From contig CAYOAL010000006.1 in assembly GCA_964401935.1 (NCBI GenBank), positions 62,001 through 126,000 of the forward strand: a DNA stretch of 64,000 bases, written 5' to 3'. Source of the stretch: JAPYTK01 sp964401935 (GTDB lineage: Bacteria; Myxococcota_A; Polyangia; Polyangiales; Polyangiaceae). The notes below the pieces were generated by a model. The model saw only the letters and a list, made by a program, of their open reading frames with translations. It was not told the DNA's origin and searched no databases. The stretch's first letter is position 1; every line of letters starts with the position of its first letter. Below, piece by piece: positions 8,443 to 16,138 of the stretch. The translations under genes were made by a program, and so were the position numbers.

Positions 8443-9030
8443 ATGAGGCACGCTAGGGCGGTGTCCCGCCCAATACGCTCTCGACATCGGTACACCTATG
8501 CCGAGTACCTCGCCTACGAGCGTGACAGCGGCCTCAAACACGAGTTCGACGATGGCGAGATCCTCGCCATGGCAGGAGGGTCGCGGCGCCACAACGCGCT
8601 CGCGTCGCGGGTAACGGCCGCCCTCGAAGCGGGAAGACGGCCGGGGTGCGTGGCCTTTCAATCCGACCAGAAAGTGCGGGTGCTCGCTACCGGGCGGGCA
8701 ACGTATCCGGACGCCTCGATCGTCTGCGGACCTATCGAAGGTGATCCCGCCGATCCCACCGGTACGACCGTCACCAACCCGACCGTCCTCGTGGAGGTGC
8801 TGTCGCCCAGCACCGAAGCGGACGATCGCGGAGGCAAGTGGCAGCACTACCAGCAGCTGGAGTCGCTTCGCGAGTACGTCCTCGTCGGCCAGGATGCGCC
8901 GCGCATCGAGAGGTATCGGCGCCTCGAAGATGGCGGCTGGGGCTACGAAGAGCTCACTCAAGGTGTCCTCGCGCTCGACTGCGGCGCGCGTCTCGATCTG
9001 GCCGCGCTGTGGGACGGCCTCCCCGATTGA
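8443..9030 (+). CDS. Uma2 (DUF820) family PD-(D/E)XK endonuclease-like protein
   Basis: A 195-aa protein of the Uma2 family, a restriction-endonuclease-like fold common in cyanobacteria, actinobacteria and myxobacteria, usually in lone genes of unknown role. Visible signatures are YTYAEYLAYERDSGLKHEFDDGE, the strand-and-acid segment YPDASIVCG, and NPTVLVEVLSPSTEADDRGGKWQHYQQL with the catalytic-type E-x-L and the downstream K of the PD-(D/E)XK core. Length is normal. ATG 8443 or GTG 8461 could be the start; the conserved region begins at about residue 15 in either case. It follows a hairpin and runs convergent with cysK, so it is probably monocistronic. Confidence 0.88.
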   Translation: MRHARAVSRPIRSRHRYTYAEYLAYERDSGLKHEFDDGEILAMAGGSRRHNALASRVTAALEAGRRPGCVAFQSDQKVRVLATGRATYPDASIVCGPIEGDPADPTGTTVTNPTVLVEVLSPSTEADDRGGKWQHYQQLESLREYVLVGQDAPRIERYRRLEDGGWGYEELTQGVLALDCGARLDLAALWDGLPD

Positions 9031-9057
9031 GCCTCACGAGAGAAGCGCGCGGTGCGC

Positions 9058-9987
9058 TCACAGCTCGAAGTAGTGCTGGAGACCGAGGTAGCGCTCCCCG
9101 CCGTCGGGGACCACGGTGACCACGCGGCGACCCGGTCCGAGGCGCGCGGCCACCGCGACCGCGGCGCATACCGCGGCTCCCGCGCTGATCCCGGCGAGGA
9201 TGCCCTCCGCGGCGGCGAGCGCCTTCATTGTCTCGAAGGCGTCGCGGTCGCTCACGCGCACGATCTCGTCGATGAGCTCGCGACGCAGCACGGAGGGGAT
9301 GAAACCGGCACCTATCCCCTGGATGCGATGAGGACCGGAGCGCTCCCCAGAGAGCACCGCCGAGCCCGCCGGCTCCACCGCCACGATATGCACTCCTGCC
9401 ACCTCCTCGCGGAGCACGCTGCCCACGCCGGTGAGGGTGCCGCCGGTGCCGACGCCGGCCACGAAGGCGTCGAGTCGCCCTTCGGTGGCCTCGAGGATCT
9501 CGCGCGCGGTGGTCAACCGATGAGCCTCGGGGTTGTGGCCGTTGTCGAACTGGCTGGGCACGAACACACGGGGGAGCGACGCGGCGATGCTGCGCGCCTT
9601 CGCCACCGCGCCGGCCATGTCGTCGGCGGCGGGGGTGAGCACCACCTCTGCGCCGAAGCGCTCGAGGATGGCGACGCGCTCGAGGACCATCGCGTCCGGC
9701 ATCACGATGATGCAGCGGTAGCCGCGCGCGGCGCACACCATCGCGAGCCCGATGCCGGTGTTGCCCGAGCTCGGCTCGACGACCGTGGTGCCCGGACCGA
9801 GGACGCCCGCCTCTTCGGCGCGGGTGAGCATGTGCATCGCCACTCGGTCCTTGATGCTCCCCCCCGGGCTGAGCGACTCGAGCTTGACGAGCACCTCGGC
9901 GGAGCCGGGACGAGGGAGCCGTCGCAAGCGCAACAGCGGTGTGGCCCCCACGAGCTCGAGCACCGAGTCGATGATCCGAGACGTCAT
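9058..9987 (-). CDS. cysK: Cysteine synthase (O-acetylserine sulfhydrylase)
   Basis: PLP enzyme making L-cysteine from O-acetylserine and sulfide; 309 aa, the family's usual length. Diagnostic motifs are VGATPLLRL near the N-terminus, the Schiff-base lysine in SPGGSIKDRVA, the substrate loop PSSGNTGIG, the phosphate-binding GVGTGGT, and GIGAGFIP. The start ATG at 9987 overlaps the stop of the upstream sulfate permease gene (ATGA) and has GGAGGT 5-6 nt before it, so the two are translationally coupled. With a sulfate transporter upstream, the unit is a minimal sulfur-assimilation operon. The absence of the intervening reductases suggests they lie elsewhere. A cystathionine beta-synthase-like or CysM-type role is possible but the motifs fit CysK well. 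Confidence 0.93.
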   Translation of the reverse strand: MTSRIIDSVLELVGATPLLRLRRLPRPGSAEVLVKLESLSPGGSIKDRVAMHMLTRAEEAGVLGPGTTVVEPSSGNTGIGLAMVCAARGYRCIIVMPDAMVLERVAILERFGAEVVLTPAADDMAGAVAKARSIAASLPRVFVPSQFDNGHNPEAHRLTTAREILEATEGRLDAFVAGVGTGGTLTGVGSVLREEVAGVHIVAVEPAGSAVLSGERSGPHRIQGIGAGFIPSVLRRELIDEIVRVSDRDAFETMKALAAAEGILAGISAGAAVCAAVAVAARLGPGRRVVTVVPDGGERYLGLQHYFEL

Positions 9988-10949
9988 GGCGCCACCTCCA
10001 CCACCAGGCGCGTGAGCAGCGCGGCCAGCACCGGAGCCCCCAACCACACCGCGCCGAGCCGGCCGAGCTCGCGCCTCGGCATGCGCCGCACGCTCTCTTC
10101 TTTCACCTGCGACACCGCCAACACCGCCGCGGTCTGGAGCTGAACGAGCGACTGCGGAATGCCGAGCAAGGAGGCGAGGAGGAGGAGACTCCCCACCACG
10201 ACGCTGGTGGTGGCCGCGGTCACCTCGCCGATCGGCACGATGTCGCGCGCCATGTGATCGGCGGGACCTCGAAGCACGAGGGCGCCGGCACCGAAGAGGG
10301 GCGCGAGGAGGAGCAGGCCCATCTCCGCGTCGATCACCCCGCCGGCGGCGAGGGGACCCACGATGTTGGCGACGTTGTTGGCGCCGATGGCCACCGCCAC
10401 GTAACAACCGCCGGCGATCACCACGAGACGGAGGCGAGGCCGCTGGCGGGCGATGCGCTCGTGCAGCCGCCAGTTCGAGGCCCGCAGCGGATAGAGCCGA
10501 TGGGTGAGCCACAGACACAGGCCGTAGCTCGCGAGCGGCAAGAACAGCCACGCCGGGAGCAAGCGACCGAAGAGCGTCGCGGTGTCCACCTGGCCGTGAT
10601 GAACGCCTACCACGACCACCGCGGCCACCGTCACCCACGACGTCGACTGCGCGATGCGGAGGAGGCTCGCCAGCACCATCGCCAGCGCGACCGCGCCCAC
10701 GACGCCCAGGGTGACCGCGGGCGTGAACGCCTCGGCGGGGGCGATGCCGCGCCCCACGGTGGAGGCCACGCGTTCGCCGAGGAGCACCGCCCCGAGGAGC
10801 ACGCAGCCGGTGTACAGGGGAATGGCGACCCGACGCGACAAGACGCCGGCGCCGAGGCTCGCCGCAAATGACGGCGCCATGCCGCTCGAGCCCATGGCCA
10901 GCGCGAGCACCGCGGCGACGGTCAGGGTGGCGAGCGCGATCACTTGCAT
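9984..10949 (-). CDS. cysP: CysP/PiT-family sulfate (or phosphate) permease
   Basis: Integral membrane transporter of 321 aa in the inorganic phosphate/sulfate (PiT, PHO4) family. About ten hydrophobic segments are visible, and the family signature appears as GANNVANIVGP in the second half, with a related SSGMAPSFAASLGAG in the first half, reflecting the internal duplication. In Bacillus subtilis a PiT-family member, CysP, imports sulfate. The ATGA overlap with cysteine synthase here makes sulfate the likely substrate (inference from context); phosphate cannot be excluded. The start ATG at 10949 follows GGTGG and sits just after a small hairpin that could mask the ribosome site. Confidence 0.85.
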   Translation of the reverse strand: MQVIALATLTVAAVLALAMGSSGMAPSFAASLGAGVLSRRVAIPLYTGCVLLGAVLLGERVASTVGRGIAPAEAFTPAVTLGVVGAVALAMVLASLLRIAQSTSWVTVAAVVVVGVHHGQVDTATLFGRLLPAWLFLPLASYGLCLWLTHRLYPLRASNWRLHERIARQRPRLRLVVIAGGCYVAVAIGANNVANIVGPLAAGGVIDAEMGLLLLAPLFGAGALVLRGPADHMARDIVPIGEVTAATTSVVVGSLLLLASLLGIPQSLVQLQTAAVLAVSQVKEESVRRMPRRELGRLGAVWLGAPVLAALLTRLVVEVAP

Positions 10950-10955
10950 GGACCT

Positions 10956-10977
10956 ACCACCTCTCGGCGAGGTTGGT
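10956..10977 (-). promoter_or_regulatory. Hairpin overlapping the cysP ribosome-binding site
   Basis: On the minus strand ACCAACCTCGCCGAGAGGTGGT can fold as ACC-ACCTC paired with GAGGT-GGT around a 5-nt loop with one bulged A. The 3' arm contains the Shine-Dalgarno-like GAGGTGG, 7-12 nt before the ATG at 10949. Folding would hide the ribosome site, so this may be a translational control element. I do not recognise a known riboswitch class. Confidence 0.35.
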
Positions 10978-11109
10978 ACGTGATATCGCAGGCCGGCTCG
11001 GGGGGGGGGCAGCGGGGCGACCCATCGCCGGCGGGCAGAGGCCACGCGCCACGCCACGGGCGCTCGTCACCCCTCTGCCAACGCCGTCGATCTAGAGTAA
11101 GCTCGCGCC

Positions 11110-12288
11110 ATGGCGCAGCCGCCCCAAGGCTACGGTCCCCCTCCGGGCGCTCCACCCGCCGGCGGTGGCTGGCAAGGGACCGACTGGCGCCAGCAGCCGC
11201 CGCCCCACTCGCCGTACGCAGTCATCCCGCCGCACCAAGGGCACGTGGGCTATCACGGCTATCACCACGGCCAGCAGCCTCACCTCGCCCAGCTCCACGG
11301 GTACCACCAGGCGCTGCAGCAGGCCCCGGCGGCGCGCCCGCCCGAGCCGGAGGCGCTGATCAAGGCGCCCGCTCCAGTGGGCCCCCACTGGCCCATCGAC
11401 CCGCGCATCCTCGAGAGCCTCCCGACGCTGCCGTGCCTCGCCGTCGAGAGCAAGCCGCCGGACGCCGCGGTGCTCCTGTCGATCGAGAGCAACGCCGCCC
11501 ACGTGTTGCAGGAGGCGGCCACGCTCCACGCCCAAGACAAAGAGGCCGAGCGCCTGCGCAAGCGGGCCAACACGATCGCGCTCATCTTCCTCATCATCGG
11601 CTTCCTCGGCCTCGTGATCTTCGTGGGGGTCGTGTTTCTCGTCATCGCCGGCGTCGCGTACTGGAGGGGCACGCGCCACGGCAAGCTCGACCTCGAAGAC
11701 CGCCGCCTCGAGGTGGTCACGGGCACGCTCTGGACCTTCGCCGCCGAGCTCAAGCCGAACCGACCCGTGAAGATGCTCGCCGATTTCACCGGCTACGAGC
11801 GACAGACCCCCGTTCGCCGCGAGAAGACGGGCACCGGCTTGTTCGAGCAGACGCGCCAGCTCATCCTCTGGCACCACCACTGGTTGCTCGCGCGCATGAC
11901 GCTGGCCGACGGGGTCGCCGTGATGCTCGACGTCACCACGCGCGTGAAGCGCAAGACCCTCCAGAAGCGGAAGTACGAGAAGAAGAAGGACGTCGTCGTG
12001 GAGCAGCTCACCATCCGCCTCACGCCCCCCAAGGGGAAGGCCTTCCCAGGGCACCAACAGCTCCCCGCGATGCAGCTACCCGGCCTCGTGCTCCGCCGTG
12101 GACTCATCCAACCGCGCCACGCCACCTTCGTCTATCAGACCGCGCCCGCCCAGCGTGTCTGCACGCGCAGCGGCTGGGCCGCCTACCAGCTCGAGAACCA
12201 GCTCGACTCACGCAAGGTGGTGGCGGCGCTCATCCACAGCTACAAGTCTGCGGCGCGCGTGAAGCGGGGCGCCTCCCATGCGGGGTGA
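11110..12288 (+). CDS. Membrane-anchored protein of unknown function with Pro/His-rich N-terminus
   Basis: A 392-aa protein. The first 80 residues are low-complexity Pro/Gly/His/Gln (for example PPPGAPPAGGGW and GYHGYHHGQQPH). A cytoplasmic stretch follows, then one long hydrophobic hairpin (about 157-185, ALIFLIIGFLGLVIFVGV) likely forming one or two membrane passes. The remaining 200 residues are basic and soluble (KRKTLQKRKYEKKKD). Four or more His per 20 residues near the N-terminus might bind metal, but that is speculative. ATG 11110 is the only sensible start. It is divergent from cysP with a 160-bp gap that contains a run of ten G at about 10999-11008. The family was not recognised. 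Confidence 0.75.
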   Translation: MAQPPQGYGPPPGAPPAGGGWQGTDWRQQPPPHSPYAVIPPHQGHVGYHGYHHGQQPHLAQLHGYHQALQQAPAARPPEPEALIKAPAPVGPHWPIDPRILESLPTLPCLAVESKPPDAAVLLSIESNAAHVLQEAATLHAQDKEAERLRKRANTIALIFLIIGFLGLVIFVGVVFLVIAGVAYWRGTRHGKLDLEDRRLEVVTGTLWTFAAELKPNRPVKMLADFTGYERQTPVRREKTGTGLFEQTRQLILWHHHWLLARMTLADGVAVMLDVTTRVKRKTLQKRKYEKKKDVVVEQLTIRLTPPKGKAFPGHQQLPAMQLPGLVLRRGLIQPRHATFVYQTAPAQRVCTRSGWAAYQLENQLDSRKVVAALIHSYKSAARVKRGASHAG

Positions 12289-12356
12289 CGCACGGCGCGG
12301 CCGCTACCGGCACGATGAGCGCGTCGGTCCGACGTGACGAAAGCAATACGATCGCG

Positions 12357-12944
12357 ATGACGAACACACGCCTCTTCTGCCTCACGCTCCTCCTCGTGGT
12401 GCTGGCCTGCGATCGCGGCGGTGGTAGCGCCGACGTCGGCGACTCGGCGCCCTCCCAAGGCTCGCAGCGAGCCAGGGATCTCACGGGTGTCGTGCTCACC
12501 CTCGACGGCGAGGAGCACGCGCTGACGAAGAAGGGGGACCGCTACGAGACGTCGCGGGGGCTGAAGGTCAAGGTCGAGGCGGATCGGGTCAAGGTGAAGG
12601 ACGCGAGCGACGGCGAGCTCGCCAAGGTGAAGAAGAAGGATGACGGGTTCAAGGTGTATCGGGGGGGCGCCGACGACGCCTCGTTCGAGGCCAAGCGTCG
12701 GGGGGGCGGCTACAAGCTGAAGGACGCGTCCGATCGCGAGGTTGGCGTTGTCGAAGGCGGCGGCGGCACCTTCGGCGGGCAGCGCGTGTCGGTGAAGGAC
12801 GGCGAGGTGCGACGCGGTGACGAGGTGGTGGCCACCGTGAAGGGGAACCTCGATCCTACGGTGGCAGCGCTGCTCGCGGCGCCGAACCTGACGGTCGCGG
12901 AGCGGCTCGCGATGGTCATCTTCGTGGTCGAGCTCGAGCGATGA
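12357..12944 (+). CDS. Lipoprotein of unknown function
   Basis: A 195-aa predicted lipoprotein. The signal sequence MTNTRLFCLTLLLVVLAC ends in a good lipobox (VLAC, Cys 18) followed by a Gly/Ser/Asp linker. The mature domain contains repeated short beta-hairpin-like units rich in Lys and Asp, such as KKGDRYETSRGLKVKVEAD, KVKDASDGELAKVKKKDDGF and KLKDASDREVGVVEG. These look like an internal repeat of about 40 residues. It ends with an ATGA overlap with the next gene, so translation is coupled. The function is not recognised; association with the periplasm or outer membrane is expected from the lipobox. Confidence 0.8.
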   Translation: MTNTRLFCLTLLLVVLACDRGGGSADVGDSAPSQGSQRARDLTGVVLTLDGEEHALTKKGDRYETSRGLKVKVEADRVKVKDASDGELAKVKKKDDGFKVYRGGADDASFEAKRRGGGYKLKDASDREVGVVEGGGGTFGGQRVSVKDGEVRRGDEVVATVKGNLDPTVAALLAAPNLTVAERLAMVIFVVELER

Positions 12945-13282
12945 ACCGCTGCCGAGAGACCGCGGGCATCCTGTTCAAGAAGAAGTGTGGCGAGCCCGCT
13001 CATGGCACCTGCGCCCAGTGCCACAAGCCGGTGTGTTTCACGCACGGCCGCACCTACTGGCAGTCGATCGCTTGTGTGAGCTGCCTCCGCCAGCTCATCA
13101 AGAGCCAGCCGCAGCAGCGACAGAGCCAGGCGCACCTGCGCGACGACCCCTTCTTCTACTGGTACTTCGTGGACGACGCGTGGCTCCACGAGCCGTACGG
13201 AGCCGACGACTACGCCCTGTTCGACGACTTCGGGGGCGACGATTTCGGGCCCGAGCATCACGACGGGTGGGAGGGCACCTGA
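12941..13282 (+). CDS. Small Cys-rich (treble-clef/B-box-like) protein
   Basis: A 113-aa soluble protein beginning with a putative two-zinc cluster: Cys residues at CRETAGILFKKKC, then C-x2-C-x4-C-x2-H (CAQCHKPVCFTHG) and C-x2-C (CVSC). The order resembles B-box or AN1-like zinc-binding folds. The C-terminal half is acidic and aromatic (YWYFVDDAW, DDYALFDDFGGDDFG), likely disordered or interaction-prone. The ATG overlaps the stop of the upstream lipoprotein gene (ATGA). It is followed by an overlapping glycosyltransferase-like gene. No named family was identified, and a nucleic-acid or protein-binding role is only a guess. Confidence 0.75.
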   Translation: MNRCRETAGILFKKKCGEPAHGTCAQCHKPVCFTHGRTYWQSIACVSCLRQLIKSQPQQRQSQAHLRDDPFFYWYFVDDAWLHEPYGADDYALFDDFGGDDFGPEHHDGWEGT

Positions 13283-14238
13283 GGATAGCGCCGTCGGCGC
13301 GGCTGTCGCTCTATGCGCTCGGTGGCGGCCGCGGTCACGCGACACGAGGGGCGGCGGTGGCCGAGGCGCTCGCCGCGAGGGGCGCGACGGTCTCGCTGCT
13401 CGTGCCCGCGCGCAACGCGCTGTTGGCCGCCACGCTCGCCCCCTCGGCGGCGGTGGTCGCGCTCGAACGCCCGGGCTCCCCCCGCGCCCTCGCCACCGCC
13501 GTCGCCGCCGCCGTCGCCGCGCACGAGGCCGACGCGCTCGTCGTGGACACGTTCCCCGAGGGCCTGCTCGAGGAGCTCTCGGAGGTCGCGGTGCCGCGCT
13601 ACGCGCTCCTCCGCTTGCGGCGGGACGTTCACGGCGAGCGTTTCCAGCGTGGGCTCGCGGGCTGCGCGGGAGCTGCCGACCTCGAGCCCTCGCTGAGGTG
13701 GCTCGACGACGCGCGCGTGATCCCGCTCGCGGAGGTGGCACGTGAGCTCGGCGACGGTGGCGGCGGCGCGGGCGGCGAGGGTGGCGAGGGTGGCGAGGGT
13801 GGCGAGGGCGAGCTAGCGGATAACTCGGTGTGTGTGCTCGGGGGCGATGACAGCTCGCTCGAGCGCCTCCTCGAGCGCCTGGCCCATCGCCTGGTCGCGT
13901 GTGGTGTGCGGGTACGCCGCGTGCTCGACGGGGTGGGGCCGCTCTGGTTCGGCCCCCCCGGTGGGCGCCCGCGGGTCGTGGTGGGCGCAGCTGGCTACAA
14001 CCTCACCTACGAGCTCGCCCGCGCCGGCGTGCACCACCTCGCGGTGCCCCGGCCGCGGCCGTTCGACGACCAGCGGCGGCGCGCGCTCGCCGTGGCCGAG
14101 CCCGTGACCGGGCCGGAAGACCTCGAACGACGGGTGCTCGAGCTGTTGCTCGGGCCACGCCCACGCGCGCGCCCAGCCCCTGCCGCCGCGGTGCGCGGAC
14201 ACGACGTCGTCGCCGACTGGCTCCTCGAGGGTCTCTGA
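13267..14238 (+). CDS. Glycosyltransferase family 28-like protein
   Basis: A 323-aa protein with a GT-B-like layout. The N-terminal Rossmann start LYALGGGRGHATRGAAVAEAL resembles the glycine-rich loop of MurG/GT28 enzymes. The C-terminal half contains RVVVGAAGYNLTYELARAGV followed by PRPRPFDDQRRRA, which matches the nucleotide-sugar-binding region where GT28 proteins carry GxG-x-T-x-x-E and PxP-x(3)-DQ. A GGEGG linker of four 9-bp repeats (about 13770-13812) separates the halves. No ATG or TTG exists near the 5' end: GTG 13267, overlapping the previous gene by 16 bp, is the best start, and CTG 13279 is an alternative. The sugar donor and acceptor cannot be told. Confidence 0.75.
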   Translation: MGGHLRIAPSARLSLYALGGGRGHATRGAAVAEALAARGATVSLLVPARNALLAATLAPSAAVVALERPGSPRALATAVAAAVAAHEADALVVDTFPEGLLEELSEVAVPRYALLRLRRDVHGERFQRGLAGCAGAADLEPSLRWLDDARVIPLAEVARELGDGGGGAGGEGGEGGEGGEGELADNSVCVLGGDDSSLERLLERLAHRLVACGVRVRRVLDGVGPLWFGPPGGRPRVVVGAAGYNLTYELARAGVHHLAVPRPRPFDDQRRRALAVAEPVTGPEDLERRVLELLLGPRPRARPAPAAAVRGHDVVADWLLEGL

Positions 14239-14400
14239 CGACCCACCGCCGTCGTCTCCCGCGCCCTCCAGGTCGCGCGAGTCATCCCTGCTCGCGTCCC
14301 GTTCGTGACTTGGTGGCGAGGTGGCTGGTGTCTCGGCGTCGAGTTGGGCATGATCCGGGGCGTCCCAACGTGGGCCCCCACCAACAGCGAGGAGAATCCC

Positions 14401-14598
14401 TTGGCAGCGTACACCTGTGAGAAATGCGGAATGAGCATCGGCACCATGACCTGTGGCAAGTGCAACAAGGAGCTCGAGCACTCCACGATCACCAAACCGG
14501 ACGGCACGAACGTGCACATCTCGGCGTGTCCGGATGGGCACGGCAAGGTGAAGTCGCCGATGTGTTGTGGCCAGGACATGGCCTGCTCCACGAGCTGA
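14401..14598 (+). CDS. Small zinc-ribbon protein, TTG start
   Basis: A 65-aa protein with eight Cys, mostly as C-x2-C knuckles: TCEKC, TCGKC, then ACPDGH and MCCGQDMAC. It is likely a small two-zinc protein of a conserved proteobacterial type. The start is the TTG at 14401, because GAGGAGA ends 5 nt before it and the coding pattern begins there (reading MAAYTCEKCG). Longer upstream starts lack both a ribosome site and conservation-like composition. The 162 bp upstream (14239-14400) contain no recognisable gene. It is followed 7 bp downstream by an FG-GAP-like gene. Confidence 0.8.
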   Translation: MAAYTCEKCGMSIGTMTCGKCNKELEHSTITKPDGTNVHISACPDGHGKVKSPMCCGQDMACSTS

Positions 14599-14605
14599 TG
14601 GAGCC

Positions 14606-16138
14606 GTGAGCGACGTGGAGGGGTCGAGGCGAAGGGCGGCCGAGCCGAGGCGTGACCGGCGCCTCCGCGGGTGGCTGAGCGCCGCCTTGCTCCTCGGGTC
14701 TGTGCCTTCCTCGGCGTGGGCCCAGCCCGCGGCCCCTCCTGGTCCCGCGACTCCTGGTCCCGCGACTCCTGGTCTCGCGACTCCTGGTCCCGCGACTCCT
14801 GGTCCCGCGACTCCTGGTCCCGCGACTCCTGGTCCCGCGGCTCCGGGTGCGGCAGCGCCGGCGCCCACGCAGTGCGCGCCGTGTGGTCGCGCGCGGTCCG
14901 CCATCGACTCGGTGGTGCGGGAGATCGTCGCGGGCGTGGGCCGCCCGCCGCTCGAGGCGGTGGTGTTCGTCGCTCCGCTCGCGAGCGACGCGAAGGCTCC
15001 CGGCAGCGACGCGCTCCTCGCCACGATCGGCGAGCAGGTGGCGGGACGACTCGGCGGTCGTGCGAGGTTCGTCGCGACGCCGCTGACGCTCGCTGCGGCG
15101 CGGGCCGAGGCGCGTGACGCGCGGGGTTTTCTCTACCTGCGGGTCGCCATCGCCGGGGGACGGTTGCGGCTCGTCGCCGACGCCTACCCGGTGGCCCGCA
15201 GCGTGTGGGCGCGCGCGCGGGCGGCCCACCGCGGTCCGGTGGCGCATGCTCAGGCCCAAGCCCCCATCGACGCCGAAGTGCGCTCCTACCTCGAGCCGCT
15301 GAGCTTCGAGGCGCAACCCAAGGTCGCCCAATACGATGGCGCCGACGCGGAGATCCTGGCCCTCGCCTGCGGCGATCTCGACGGCGACGGTGGCAGCGAG
15401 CTGTTCACGATGACCCGCCACCGCGTGGTTCAGGTGCGCCTCGCGGAGGCCCAGGTGGAGCGCGTGGCCGAGGCGAAGTGGAGCGAACATGCGCCCGTCG
15501 CCCCGGTGCCGCTGCGCGAGCCGCTCGGCTTCGCCACCGTCGTGGAGGGACCGAGCGGATACCTCGACGTGAGCGTGACGGATCGGGAAGGAAGTCTCCG
15601 CCTCGGCGCTGGCCTCGCGGTGCTCCACAAACCCGGTGGGCTGGCGGTGCCGCACGGTGCGACCACCGCGTGCGCACGGATCGAGAACCTCCTCCTCGGG
15701 CCCGCGCGCAAGCCCTGCTCGCCCTCCGAACAGGCCCCTCCGTTCGACGACGTGGGCCATCCCACCGACGCGCTGGCGGCGACACACTGGGTGAGCCCGG
15801 GCGGCGAGGGCACCCCCACGGTGGCGCTCCGCAAGCAAGGCATGCTCGTGGTGCGCCGGGGCGCCGAGGAGCTCGTCATCGCACCGAGCGGGGCACAGCT
15901 CGCGGTGGGCGATCTCGATCAGGACGGGGCGCTCGAGGTGGTGTCGGCCCTCGACACGCTCGCCCCCAAACACGACGCGGTAGAGGTGAGGACGCTCACC
16001 GCGACGGGCACGGTGAAGAAGCGCGCGCGCCTCCCTGCGCCGCTTGGGGTGCGCGCGCTCGCGATCTGCCCGCCCGACGGGCCGGGGGTCGCCCCGCTGG
16101 TGGTGGCCACCGGCACCCAGCTCTGGGTCGTGCGATGA
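14606..16138 (+). CDS. Secreted FG-GAP/VCBS-like repeat protein with PGPAT repeat tract
   Basis: A 510-aa exported protein starting at GTG 14606. It has a basic N-region, a hydrophobic core WLSAALLLGSV and a signal-peptidase site after SAWA. The mature N-terminus is a Pro/Ala tract of eight 5-residue units (mostly PGPAT). The rest is beta-rich with calcium-binding FG-GAP-like loops such as GDLDGDGGSELF and GDLDQDGALEVV, which suggests an integrin-like propeller. Such proteins usually sit at the cell surface or in the periplasm. The stop overlaps the ATG of the next gene (ATGA), a probable solute-binding protein, so the two may act together. The function is unknown. Confidence 0.82.
   Translation: MSDVEGSRRRAAEPRRDRRLRGWLSAALLLGSVPSSAWAQPAAPPGPATPGPATPGLATPGPATPGPATPGPATPGPAAPGAAAPAPTQCAPCGRARSAIDSVVREIVAGVGRPPLEAVVFVAPLASDAKAPGSDALLATIGEQVAGRLGGRARFVATPLTLAAARAEARDARGFLYLRVAIAGGRLRLVADAYPVARSVWARARAAHRGPVAHAQAQAPIDAEVRSYLEPLSFEAQPKVAQYDGADAEILALACGDLDGDGGSELFTMTRHRVVQVRLAEAQVERVAEAKWSEHAPVAPVPLREPLGFATVVEGPSGYLDVSVTDREGSLRLGAGLAVLHKPGGLAVPHGATTACARIENLLLGPARKPCSPSEQAPPFDDVGHPTDALAATHWVSPGGEGTPTVALRKQGMLVVRRGAEELVIAPSGAQLAVGDLDQDGALEVVSALDTLAPKHDAVEVRTLTATGTVKKRARLPAPLGVRALAICPPDGPGVAPLVVATGTQLWVVR
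14738..14857 (+). repeat. 15-bp tandem repeat encoding PGPAT
   Basis: Eight head-to-tail copies of a 15-bp unit (CCTGGTCCCGCGACT and variants) lie inside the FG-GAP-like gene. The first six are nearly identical and the last two degenerate. In-frame unit length means copy-number change would alter linker length without frameshift. Confidence 0.9.

Noticed and set aside
14738..14857. CRISPR-like or mobile repeat
   Set aside because: The 15-bp units are contiguous without spacers and encode an in-frame PGPAT tract.
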